Below, one piece after another: positions 1-6,046 of a stretch of 6,069 nt of DNA. A program made the translations under genes and the position numbers. The notes under the pieces were generated by a model. The model was not told where the DNA came from. It saw only the letters and a program-made list of their open reading frames with translations, and searched no databases. The stretch comes from CAZXBB01 sp964638815. GTDB lineage: Bacteria > Planctomycetota > Phycisphaerae > Phycisphaerales > SM1A02. The stretch covers positions 1 through 6,069 of the forward strand of contig CAZXBB010000136.1 of NCBI GenBank assembly GCA_964638815.1. The letters are read 5' to 3'. Position 1 is the first letter of the stretch. Every line of letters starts with the position of its first letter.

Positions 1-31
1 CCCGCGCGCATGCCCGAACGCTGCGCTTCCC

Positions 32-60
32 CGGCGCCTCGGCGCCGCGGCGGTGCCGCG
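32..60. repeat. Two tandem GC-rich hairpins upstream of cls
   Basis: A perfect 7-bp inverted repeat CGGCGCC/GGCGCCG with a 2-base loop (32-38 and 41-47) is followed by a 6-bp repeat CGCGGC/GCCGCG with a 3-base loop (46-51 and 55-60). The two share bases, so only one could form at a time in RNA. There is no T-run after them, so they are not a classical intrinsic terminator. They may mark the end of a gene outside the window or structure the cls leader, or may be chance in such GC-rich DNA. Confidence 0.3.
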
Positions 61-126
61 CAAGCGCTCCCCCGACCCGATGCGGTCGCGATCGGAAGCT
101 CACCTCGGCTGGGCATCGCCGTGACG

Positions 127-1566
127 ATGTCAGCGTGGCCCATCGCGCTCCTCTTCGCCGAGCTCGCGCTCAAGATCAGCTTCATCGGGTACATCCTCCT
201 GCGGCACCCCGCGCGCCCGGCGTCGAATCTCGCGTGGATCGTGGTCATCCTCGCCGTGCCGGTCGTCGGCGCCGTGAGCTACCTGTTCGTCGGCGAGGTG
301 CGTCTGGGCCGCCGCCGCGTGCGACGGCACCTGGAGACCTCGCGCCGGCTGCGGCGCGCGGTGGGACACACGCGCCGGGACGCGCTGCGGGGCCGACCCC
401 CGCTTGCCTCGCTGCACGAGCCGATCGCGCGGCTCGCGGAATCCGTCTCCGACAACCCGCCCGTCGGCGGAAATCGCCTCGATCTCATCGGCGAGACCGA
501 CGGGTTCATGGAGAGGCTCGCGGCCGACATCGAGGGCGCTTCCGATCACTGCCACCTGCTCTTCTACATCTTCGTCGAAGACGACAGCGGGCGACGCATC
601 GCCCACGCGCTGATCGCCGCGGCGCAGCGCGGCGTATCATGCCGTCTTCTCGTCGATGCCGTCGGATCGCGCGATCTCATCGGATCCGACCTAGCGAGCT
701 CCATGGCGGAGGCGGGGGTGGAGGTCGTCGCCTCGCTGCCGGTCAACGCGGTGCGTTTCGTGCTCGCGCGGCTCGATATCCGCAATCACCGGAAGATCGC
801 CGTCATCGACGGCCGCATCGGGTACCTGGGGAGCCAGAACATCACGGGCGCCGACTTCGCCGTCAAGCCGCGCTACGCGCCGTGGGTCGACGCGGCAGTG
901 CGCATCGAGGGACCGGTGACGCGACAGCTCCAGCTCATCTTCGCGGAGGACTGGTATCTCGACACGCACGAGATGCTGGACGGGCTGCTCGCGGCGATAC
1001 CACCCCCCGTGCCCGACGGCGTCATCACCCAGGTGATGGGCACGGGCCCCAACGCGTTCAACCGCGCGCTGCGTCAGCTCATCCTCACCGCGGTCCACAC
1101 CGCCCGGGAGGAGCTCGTCCTGACGACGCCCTACTTCATTCCCGACGAGGCGACCAGCATCGCCCTGGGCACGGCCGCGCGCCGTGGCGTCGAAACCGTG
1201 CTCATCGTGCCGGCGCGCAGCGACGCGCCCCTCGCCGCCGCCGCCGGCCGCAGCCACTACGGGCCGCTGCTGGAGGACGGGGTCCGGATCTACGAGTACC
1301 ACGCGGGGCTGCTCCACGCGAAGACGCTCACGCTCGACCGGGACTTCGCCCTCATCAGCAGCGCCAACCTCGACCGCCGCAGCTTCGAGCTCAACTTCGA
1401 GGTCAGCATAGCGGTGTACGACAGCGACTTCGCGAGCCAGCTGCGCTTCCTCCAGACCTCGTACCAGGACCAGTCGCGACGCATCGATGCCGCCACCTGG
1501 GACCAGCGACCGCGGATCGCCCGCCTGTGGCACAACGCGGCGGGCACGCTGAGTCCGCTCCTCTGA
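127..1566 (+). CDS. cls: Cardiolipin synthase (two-HKD phospholipase D family)
   Basis: Membrane-bound enzyme predicted to make cardiolipin by transferring a phosphatidyl group between phospholipids; in the bacterial ClsA type this condenses two phosphatidylglycerols and releases glycerol. The N-terminus has two hydrophobic segments (about residues 3-25 and 34-54) typical of the PLDc_N region. Two HKD motifs follow: H221-x-K223-x4-D228, then GSQN, and H397-x-K399-x4-D404, then SSAN and the conserved LDRRSFELNFE tract. Length is 479 residues, close to the roughly 480-490 of ClsA, and both motifs are intact. The frame is open back to position 10, but the 39 extra residues are Arg/Ala/Pro-rich and precede the natural membrane anchor, so the ATG at 127 is preferred; GTG at 121 is an alternative. 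No clear Shine-Dalgarno site is seen. It stands alone: the next gene has its own promoter 130 bp downstream. The family assignment is secure; the preferred substrate is not determinable here. Confidence 0.92.
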   Translation: MSAWPIALLFAELALKISFIGYILLRHPARPASNLAWIVVILAVPVVGAVSYLFVGEVRLGRRRVRRHLETSRRLRRAVGHTRRDALRGRPPLASLHEPIARLAESVSDNPPVGGNRLDLIGETDGFMERLAADIEGASDHCHLLFYIFVEDDSGRRIAHALIAAAQRGVSCRLLVDAVGSRDLIGSDLASSMAEAGVEVVASLPVNAVRFVLARLDIRNHRKIAVIDGRIGYLGSQNITGADFAVKPRYAPWVDAAVRIEGPVTRQLQLIFAEDWYLDTHEMLDGLLAAIPPPVPDGVITQVMGTGPNAFNRALRQLILTAVHTAREELVLTTPYFIPDEATSIALGTAARRGVETVLIVPARSDAPLAAAAGRSHYGPLLEDGVRIYEYHAGLLHAKTLTLDRDFALISSANLDRRSFELNFEVSIAVYDSDFASQLRFLQTSYQDQSRRIDAATWDQRPRIARLWHNAAGTLSPLL

Positions 1567-1617
1567 CCCGCACGGCGATCCGCCCGGTGAGAGCATGGGG
1601 CTAAGCGGCTGCGCGGT

Positions 1618-1658
1618 TGGAACTTGGAGTCGGGCCGGCCCCAATCTCCTAACTTCCA
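1618..1658. promoter_or_regulatory. 41-bp imperfect dyad next to regulator promoter (candidate operator)
   Basis: The arms TGGAACTTGGAG (1618-1629) and CTCCTAACTTCCA (1646-1658) are reverse complements except for one mismatch and one extra base. They flank a perfect central palindrome GGGCCGGCCC (1632-1641). The dyad ends two bases before the -35 element of the downstream promoter, the position expected of an operator for an autoregulator or of a controller-type binding site. A folded RNA could also terminate cls transcription, but no U-run follows the right arm. That the 1697-2131 protein binds here is inference. Confidence 0.5.
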
Positions 1659-1660
1659 TC

Positions 1661-1696
1661 CTGACAGGGTCTTCCGAATGCACTATTCTCATACCC
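1661..1696 (+). promoter_or_regulatory. Sigma70-type promoter giving a probably leaderless mRNA
   Basis: The -35 element CTGACA (1661-1666; 5 of 6 bases match TTGACA) and the -10 element TATTCT (1684-1689; 4 of 6 match TATAAT) are separated by 17 bp. A start 7 bp after the -10 would be near 1696, at or one base before the ATG at 1697. No Shine-Dalgarno sequence precedes that ATG, which agrees with leaderless translation. The region is visibly less GC-rich than its surroundings. Confidence 0.6.
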
Positions 1697-2131
1697 ATGA
1701 ACGATCGGTGTGGGGACGAGCCTCTGAAGGACGAGTGCTTGCGTCGGTTCGCAGACCTCGTTGACAGCGTCGGGGTGAAGCGGTTCGCCGCGGCGCTCGG
1801 CCTCTCGACCCGCCAGGTGAACCGAATCCTCGGTGGCGTGCAGCCGAATCCTGTCGAACGCCTCATACGATCGTTGCAGAGCGCAAGCACCGCCACGGGA
1901 GACCGGACGCTCGACTACGTCTGCCAGGAGATGGGGGGCCACTTCGTCCGCCACGAGGCGCTCGACGACGCGGCCGTGAACGCGGTGCGGGAATCCGCGG
2001 AGGCGATCGCGGCGATCAGCGACGGCGAAGTGTCCGAACTCGACGTGCAGGAGATCCGCGAGGCGATCAGCGCGCTGTCGGGACTGATCATAAGCTTGCG
2101 GGCGACGCACGGCGGCAACGACCGCGGATGA
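1697..2131 (+). CDS. Small HTH regulator resembling phage CII (CP76-type) proteins
   Basis: A 144-residue predicted cytoplasmic DNA-binding protein. Residues about 27-46 (VKRFAAALGLSTRQVNRILG) read as a helix-turn-helix: the A-x3-L-G-L-S turn is followed by a recognition helix with R39, Q40, N42 and R43. Residues 72-85 (LDYVCQEMGGHFVR) match the 'L-x2-L-C-x3-G-G-x-F-V' pattern I associate with the P2-like phage regulatory protein CII family. The rest (about 87-136) is an acidic, Ala-rich helical stretch that could dimerise. The frame is open upstream to 1595, but ATG 1697 is chosen because the promoter places the transcript start there and the residues before it look non-coding. The methyltransferase begins 15 bp after the stop, so the two are probably one operon, and a role in timing or repressing that operon is inferred. 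It could instead be a remnant phage repressor. The HTH is fairly sure, the CII relationship moderately so. Confidence 0.7.
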   Translation: MNDRCGDEPLKDECLRRFADLVDSVGVKRFAAALGLSTRQVNRILGGVQPNPVERLIRSLQSASTATGDRTLDYVCQEMGGHFVRHEALDDAAVNAVRESAEAIAAISDGEVSELDVQEIREAISALSGLIISLRATHGGNDRG

Positions 2132-2137
2132 GAGGAG
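2131..2137 (+). promoter_or_regulatory. Ribosome binding site fixing the GTG start of the methyltransferase
   Basis: AGAGGAG begins on the last base of the upstream TGA stop and lies 9 bases before GTG 2147. It is the clearest Shine-Dalgarno sequence in the window and supports both the GTG start and translation from a shared message with the upstream regulator. Confidence 0.65.
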
Positions 2138-2146
2138 CCGCGCACG

Positions 2147-2932
2147 GTGGCGCTGCCGCTCGACCGGATCATCGAAGGTGACTGTCTCGCCACGCTCGCC
2201 GCGCTGCCGCGGGGCTTCGCGGACCTCGCGTATCTCGATCCTCCGTTCAACACGGGTCGCACGCACGGCGGCGGGAACGCGTCGTACGACGACCGCTGGG
2301 AGAGTCCGCAGGCGTACCTCGACTACCTGCGTCCGCGCGTCGCCGCCACGCGCGACGCGCTGCGCGAGAACGGCTCGATCCTGCTGCACTGCGACTGGCG
2401 CACCGCGCACCACGCGCGCCTCATGCTCGACGAGCTCTTCGGCGCCGGCGGTTTCGTGAACCACCTCGTCTGGTCGTACGGCCTCGGCGGCTCCTCCCCG
2501 CGTCGCTTTGCCCGCAAGCACGACGACATCCTCTTCTACGCGCGCCGTCACGATTACCACTTCACGCCCCCGCTCGTCCCCGCGACGAGCAACCGCATGA
2601 AGGGGCAGCTCAAGAAGGCGACCGACGTCATCGACATTCCCGCGATCAACAACATGGCGGCGGAGCGCGTCGGCTACCCGACCCAGAAGCCGCTCGCGCT
2701 GCTCGAGCTCCTCGTCGAGGCGTGCTGCCCGCCGGGCGGCGTCGTGCTCGACCCGTTCTGCGGCAGCGGCACCGCCGTCGTCGCGGCGGCGCGGAGGGGG
2801 CGGCGCGGCGTGGGGATCGACCTGAATCCAAGCGCAGTGCGGCTGGCGCGGGCGCGCCTCGAGGAATGCAGCGTCGCCGCCGCGGACTCCCCGCTCCGGC
2901 AGCCACCCGGGACGCGGGTTACGCCGGCGTGA
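2147..2932 (+). CDS. Beta-class site-specific DNA methyltransferase (N6-A or N4-C)
   Basis: Transfers a methyl group from S-adenosylmethionine to the exocyclic amino group of adenine or cytosine at a specific DNA site. Motif IV is D31-P-P-F34 followed by NTG. The AdoMet-binding motif I, D202-P-F-C-G-S-G-T209, comes after it, with the motif II acidic residue in GIDLN (D225). The order IV - target recognition - I defines the beta class. The conserved block IPAINNMAAERVGYPTQKP (164-182) supplies motif X and precedes motif I. The target-recognition region is the stretch around W109-YGLGGSS to about residue 160. At 261 residues it is at the short end for the class, yet all core motifs are present, so it should be active. 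The target sequence cannot be read from the protein, and DPPF does not separate adenine from cytosine specificity. It follows the CII-like regulator and overlaps the HNH-fold gene tail-to-tail by 14 bp, a restriction-modification-like context. The GTG start is supported by a good Shine-Dalgarno site. Confidence 0.9.
   Translation: MALPLDRIIEGDCLATLAALPRGFADLAYLDPPFNTGRTHGGGNASYDDRWESPQAYLDYLRPRVAATRDALRENGSILLHCDWRTAHHARLMLDELFGAGGFVNHLVWSYGLGGSSPRRFARKHDDILFYARRHDYHFTPPLVPATSNRMKGQLKKATDVIDIPAINNMAAERVGYPTQKPLALLELLVEACCPPGGVVLDPFCGSGTAVVAAARRGRRGVGIDLNPSAVRLARARLEECSVAAADSPLRQPPGTRVTPA
2919..2932. other. Convergent 3' overlap between methyltransferase and HNH-fold gene
   Basis: The TGA of the plus-strand gene (2930-2932) and the TAA of the minus-strand gene (2919-2921) bracket a perfect palindrome ACGCCGGCGT (2921-2930). 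Both proteins therefore end in Thr-Pro-Ala. A short ACCCG/CGGGT inverted repeat (2905-2909 and 2915-2919) precedes it. There is no room for a separate terminator, so the two transcripts must run into one another. Confidence 0.8.
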
Positions 2933-4169
2933 GCGGCGACGACGACGACTGGGTCACCGCCGCCGCCTCCGGATAAGCGCTCGAGAAGAGCCGCCATCGC
3001 TCCTCCAGCGCCGCGACGTCGAGCGGCGGCGTCTTCCCGGGGCGCTCCAGCGCGCGCCCGACGAGCTTCCCGTATCGCGTTGCCTCCAGACGCGGCGCGA
3101 CGTGGATCGCCAGCGTGGACGGCTCGACGCCAACGAGGTTGAGATCCCAGAGCGTGTGCACGTCGGATCGGAGCAGCAGGGCGGCTTCCGGCGCGTGCGG
3201 CGCGCCGGTCGGAAACGGCAGGACGTACGCGACCTCGAGGAGGTCGCGCAGGCAGCGGCCCGTCATCGCGCACCGGTCACCCCCCGCCTTGAGCAGCTTC
3301 TGCCGCAGACCGCGCTCGCCGCGTCGGGCCCTCAGTGCCTTCGCCGCGAACTCCATCGGCAGCGCGGCGAGGTCGTCGCCGTCGTCCGGAATCTCCCAGG
3401 CGTCGGCAGGCGCCAGCGCGCTGTAGCGCGAAAGGGACGGCCCGATCGCGCGGTGCAGAACCTCCAGCAGGTCCGCCGGCGGGTGCGCGCGGCTCAGGAG
3501 GTCATGCAGCACGCTGCCCCGGACGCCGCGCGGGAGATCCAGCTCGTCGCACACCTCTCTCAGGTTCCGGCACAGCTCGCAGTACTGGCGGAGATCCTCG
3601 CCGATGAACCTGAGGCAGCCGGACGCCTCGCCCCACGCGCGGGGAATCGTGAAGTAGAGATCGCGGCGATGGGCGAAGGCGAGACGCGAGAACAGCTCGA
3701 CGCCGACGCCGGGAACCCGCCCCCCGCGCTCCTGGAGCAGGCTCAGCAGCGCGGCGTCCGGCGTGTCGGCGAGCATCGCCTCGATGATCAGGCCGAGATC
3801 GTCCGCGTTGACCTTGCCGAGTGCGATGCCCATGCGGGGGAAGAGCCCGAGCAGCGGATGCCCCGAGCCGTTCGCGGTCTTGTTGAGGTTGAACCAGTGG
3901 ACGCCCGCGTACACGCCGAAGCACTCCTCGATCGCGATGCGCAGGTTCGGCACCGGACGCACGTCACCCTCGCGCGAGCTCCAGGGCTCGCGGCGGTCGC
4001 GGCGGTCCGCTTCGTCGAGCAGGAACGCGATCACCTTCTTGTAAGCCGCCGTGCCGGCGACGCGCGCCGACACCGCGGCGCGGCTCAGGTCGAGCAGCAC
4101 GTCGTGCGTCGGAAGCGCGGCCAGCTTCTCAGCCAGCTTCCGGATCTCGTGGACGTCCACGGCGGACAT
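2919..4169 (-). CDS. HNH_2-like C-terminal domain protein with degenerate catalytic core
   Basis: A 416-residue soluble protein. The C-terminal part (about 290-375) follows the HNH_2 endonuclease pattern: basic Arg-rich lead-in, DRCAMTGRC (298-306; Cys pair), LLEVAYVLPF, ALLLRSDVHTLWDLNLVGV. In the family consensus as I recall it (AAHI-x-P ... NGLLL-x-x-D-x-H-x-LFD) the core residues are His, Asn, His; here the first His is Tyr315 (TAC), the Asn-Gly pair is Ala329-Ala330, and only His338 remains. Cleavage activity is therefore doubtful. The first ~290 residues have no domain I can name firmly; PGVGVELFSRLAFAH (153-167) recalls a DNA-binding hairpin turn. ATG 4169 is chosen because GAAGG lies 8 bases before it, a TATACT -10-like element lies 57 bases upstream, and no earlier in-frame start lies between them. 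The opposed methyltransferase suggests a restriction or modification-linked role, by inference only. The HNH_2 fold is moderately sure, its function unknown. Confidence 0.7.
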   Translation of the reverse strand: MSAVDVHEIRKLAEKLAALPTHDVLLDLSRAAVSARVAGTAAYKKVIAFLLDEADRRDRREPWSSREGDVRPVPNLRIAIEECFGVYAGVHWFNLNKTANGSGHPLLGLFPRMGIALGKVNADDLGLIIEAMLADTPDAALLSLLQERGGRVPGVGVELFSRLAFAHRRDLYFTIPRAWGEASGCLRFIGEDLRQYCELCRNLREVCDELDLPRGVRGSVLHDLLSRAHPPADLLEVLHRAIGPSLSRYSALAPADAWEIPDDGDDLAALPMEFAAKALRARRGERGLRQKLLKAGGDRCAMTGRCLRDLLEVAYVLPFPTGAPHAPEAALLLRSDVHTLWDLNLVGVEPSTLAIHVAPRLEATRYGKLVGRALERPGKTPPLDVAALEERWRLFSSAYPEAAAVTQSSSSPLTPA

Positions 4170-4177
4170 CGGCGTCG

Positions 4178-4182
4178 CCTTC
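4178..4182 (-). promoter_or_regulatory. Ribosome binding site of the HNH-fold gene
   Basis: On the minus strand, GAAGG lies 8 bases before ATG 4169. It is a moderate match that helps choose this ATG over the longer open frame, which would run on upstream into the divergent gene. Confidence 0.45.
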
Positions 4183-4225
4183 GGAGTGGGGAGTCGGAAG
4201 AGGAACCCGCGGTTTCGGGCCGGGC

Positions 4226-4231
4226 AGTATA
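4226..4231 (-). promoter_or_regulatory. -10-like element for the HNH-fold gene
   Basis: TATACT on the minus strand matches TATAAT at 5 of 6 bases. It would give a leader of about 50 bases to ATG 4169. No convincing -35 lies 16-18 bp upstream of it, so it may rely on an activator or on a non-housekeeping sigma factor. It sits inside the decamer TATACTGCCC, repeated in opposite orientation near the divergent gene. Confidence 0.4.
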
Positions 4232-4378
4232 CGCGAAGCGCGCTACCGCGCCCTGCCGAGCAGCTTCCATCCACCGGGCAGCAGAGCCGCCGCCAGCGTG
4301 ATCGGGGCCCGCAAGCCGTCGCCTCCCGGGCTCTTGCGGAATATCGCGGCCTCGAAGAACCTCGCGGTGCGCCGCGAG

Positions 4379-4384
4379 TACACT
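4379..4384 (+). promoter_or_regulatory. -10-like element for the sigma54 activator gene
   Basis: TACACT (4 of 6 matches to TATAAT) lies 8 bp before GTG 4393, so a transcript from it would start about two bases before the start codon and be nearly leaderless. No -35 is recognisable at 16-18 bp. No Shine-Dalgarno sequence precedes the GTG. The element is part of TACACTGCCC, the inverted partner of the motif at 4222-4231. Confidence 0.35.
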
Positions 4385-4392
4385 GCCCTGCC

Positions 4393-5943
4393 GTGGACAC
4401 GCCGCCGACCAGACGCTCCGCGGGCGCGGAGCCGGATCGCGAAACGCTGCTCGCGCTGCTCGACGCGAGCCGTTCGATCAACGCCGAGCTGGAGCCCGCC
4501 GAGGTGTGCAGGCTCGTCGCATGCCACGCCCGCGCCGTCCTCAGGACGCAGGCCGCGAGCGTGCTGTTGCTCGACAAGACGCGCAACGAGCTCGTCTTCC
4601 AGACGGTCATCGATCCCCACGCGTCCGACGTCATCGAGGGTCAGCGCTTCCCGGCGGACCAGGGCATCGCCGGCCAGGTCGTGCGCACGCGACGCTCGAT
4701 CCGCATCGACGACGTGCGAGAGAACCGCCACTTCTATCCGGGCATCGACCTCCTCACCCAGAGCCGGACCCGCAACCTGATGGCCGTCCCGCTCGTCCAC
4801 CGCGACAGCGTGCTGGGGGTCGTCGAGGTGATCAATCGCGAGCAGGGCGAGGCGCCGTTCACCGAGGAAGATCTCGCGCTGCTCGAGCTCTTCGCGAACC
4901 TCGTCGCCGGCGCCGCAAGCAACGCCCAGCGGTTCGCGAACATGAACCGCGAGATACGCGGCCTGCGCGAATCGATGCCGAGGGCTCAGTTCATCGGCGC
5001 GGCGCCCACGTTCCAAAGGGCGCTCGATCTCTGCGCGAAGGTCGCCCACGGCGCAACCACCGTGCTCCTCACGGGCGAGACCGGCACGGGGAAGGAGATG
5101 GCGGCCCGCGCGATCTGCGCGATGTCGCCGCGGGCGGACGGGCCGTTCGTCGCGGTGAACTGCGCGGCGCTCCCCGAAGCGCTCATCGAGAGCGAGCTCT
5201 TCGGCCACGAGGCGGGCGCATTCACCGGCGCGACGAGCCGGCGGGCCGGCAAGTTAGAGCTCGCCCACGGCGGACCGCTGCTGCTGGACGAGATCGGCGA
5301 GCTCGATCTCGCGATGCAGGCGAAGCTCCTTCGCGTGCTCGAGTCCGGCGAGTTCACACGGGTCGGCGGCGGCGAGACGATCCTCTGCGACGTCCGCGTG
5401 ATCGCCGCGACGAACCGCGACCTCAGGGCCGAGGCCGAGGCAGGCCGCTTCCGCGATGATCTCTTCTATCGTCTCAACGTCTTCCCGATCGCGCTGCCGC
5501 CGCTGCGCGAGCGCCGCGCCGACCTGCCGCTGCTGATCGAGCACCTGGTCGCGCAGGTGCTCCCGTCACTCAACGTGAGCCGCGTCACGGTGAGCGACGA
5601 GGCCATGGCGTGCATCCGCCGCTACGCGTGGCCGGGAAACGTCCGCGAGCTGCGCAACGTGCTCGAGCGCGCGGTGCTGCTCACGGACGGGGACATCCGG
5701 CCCGAGCACCTGCCGCCGGAGATCGCGGGCGCAACGGCGGACGGCGACGGCGGCGACGACCAGGACCGCGCGCCGGCGTCGGCGCTGGCGGAGCAGGAGG
5801 AGAAGATGGTCCTCCGGGCGCTCGAGGCGAACGACTGGAACCAATCGGCCGCAGCCCGCGAGCTGGGGATCACGCGCGCGATCCTGCGCTACCGGATGAA
5901 GCGGTACCGGTTGCGCCGGCCCGGGGCCCGGGAACCGGGGTGA
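4393..5943 (+). CDS. Sigma54-dependent transcriptional activator, GAF-AAA+-Fis
   Basis: Bacterial enhancer-binding protein of 516 residues that uses ATP hydrolysis to open promoters held by sigma54-RNA polymerase. An N-terminal GAF sensor domain spans about 30-180. The AAA+ domain (about 198-430) has Walker A GETGTGKE (228-235, K234), the sigma54-contact loop GAFTGA (275-280), Walker B LLLDE (D299-E300) and the RFRDDLFYRLN block from R352. After an acidic linker rich in Gly and Asp comes a Fis-type helix-turn-helix around W482-NQSAAARELGI to about residue 507. All motor motifs are intact. There is no receiver domain, so control should be by a ligand or redox signal at the GAF domain, as in FhlA/NorR-type proteins; the signal is unknown. 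The open frame extends back to 4051, but that part overlaps the HNH-fold gene, so GTG 4393 is chosen; the next in-frame GTG (4504) would cut into the GAF domain. It is transcribed divergently from the HNH-fold gene. Its targets are not visible here. Confidence 0.93.
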   Translation: MDTPPTRRSAGAEPDRETLLALLDASRSINAELEPAEVCRLVACHARAVLRTQAASVLLLDKTRNELVFQTVIDPHASDVIEGQRFPADQGIAGQVVRTRRSIRIDDVRENRHFYPGIDLLTQSRTRNLMAVPLVHRDSVLGVVEVINREQGEAPFTEEDLALLELFANLVAGAASNAQRFANMNREIRGLRESMPRAQFIGAAPTFQRALDLCAKVAHGATTVLLTGETGTGKEMAARAICAMSPRADGPFVAVNCAALPEALIESELFGHEAGAFTGATSRRAGKLELAHGGPLLLDEIGELDLAMQAKLLRVLESGEFTRVGGGETILCDVRVIAATNRDLRAEAEAGRFRDDLFYRLNVFPIALPPLRERRADLPLLIEHLVAQVLPSLNVSRVTVSDEAMACIRRYAWPGNVRELRNVLERAVLLTDGDIRPEHLPPEIAGATADGDGGDDQDRAPASALAEQEEKMVLRALEANDWNQSAAARELGITRAILRYRMKRYRLRRPGAREPG

Positions 5944-6016
5944 GGACCGCGGCGCCGCGCTGACTTCGGGGGGTGCGCGATGGGGGTGTAAATATAACAC
6001 GTGGTGCGCGGGTGTT

Positions 6017-6026
6017 CGAACGTTCG
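6017..6026. repeat. 10-bp perfect palindrome CGAACGTTCG
   Basis: A self-complementary decamer in the gap after the sigma54 activator, downstream of an AT-rich patch (5988-6000) that contains a -10-like TATAAC (5993-5998). It could be an operator for a gene beyond the window. Nothing in the sequence names its binding protein. Confidence 0.35.
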
Positions 6027-6046
6027 GGAGGCTGCGTCGTGCAGGA

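Noticed and set aside
135..1604. Second long plus-strand open frame overlapping cls
   Set aside because: The translation is extremely Arg/Ala/Pro-rich and featureless, while the other frame carries both HKD motifs.
691..1896. Long minus-strand open frame opposite cls and the regulator gene
   Set aside because: Its Arg/Val/Glu-rich translation has no recognisable domain, and it lies antisense to two well-supported genes; it is what high-GC codon bias produces on the opposite strand.
3102..4301. Plus-strand open frame opposite the HNH-fold gene
   Set aside because: Low-complexity Arg/Ala/Glu-rich product without domains; the minus strand has the Cys pair, the D-x-H-T-L-x-D block and a plausible RBS.
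4243..5208. Minus-strand open frame opposite the sigma54 activator
   Set aside because: It is a mirror of GC-rich codons in a gene whose plus-strand motifs are unambiguous.
5961..6018. Possible sigma54 promoter or LexA box after the activator gene
   Set aside because: The GG/GC dinucleotides do not fall at the required -24/-12 spacing, and CGAACGTTCG has no spacer between its half-sites, unlike the CGAAC-N4-GTTCG type of LexA box.
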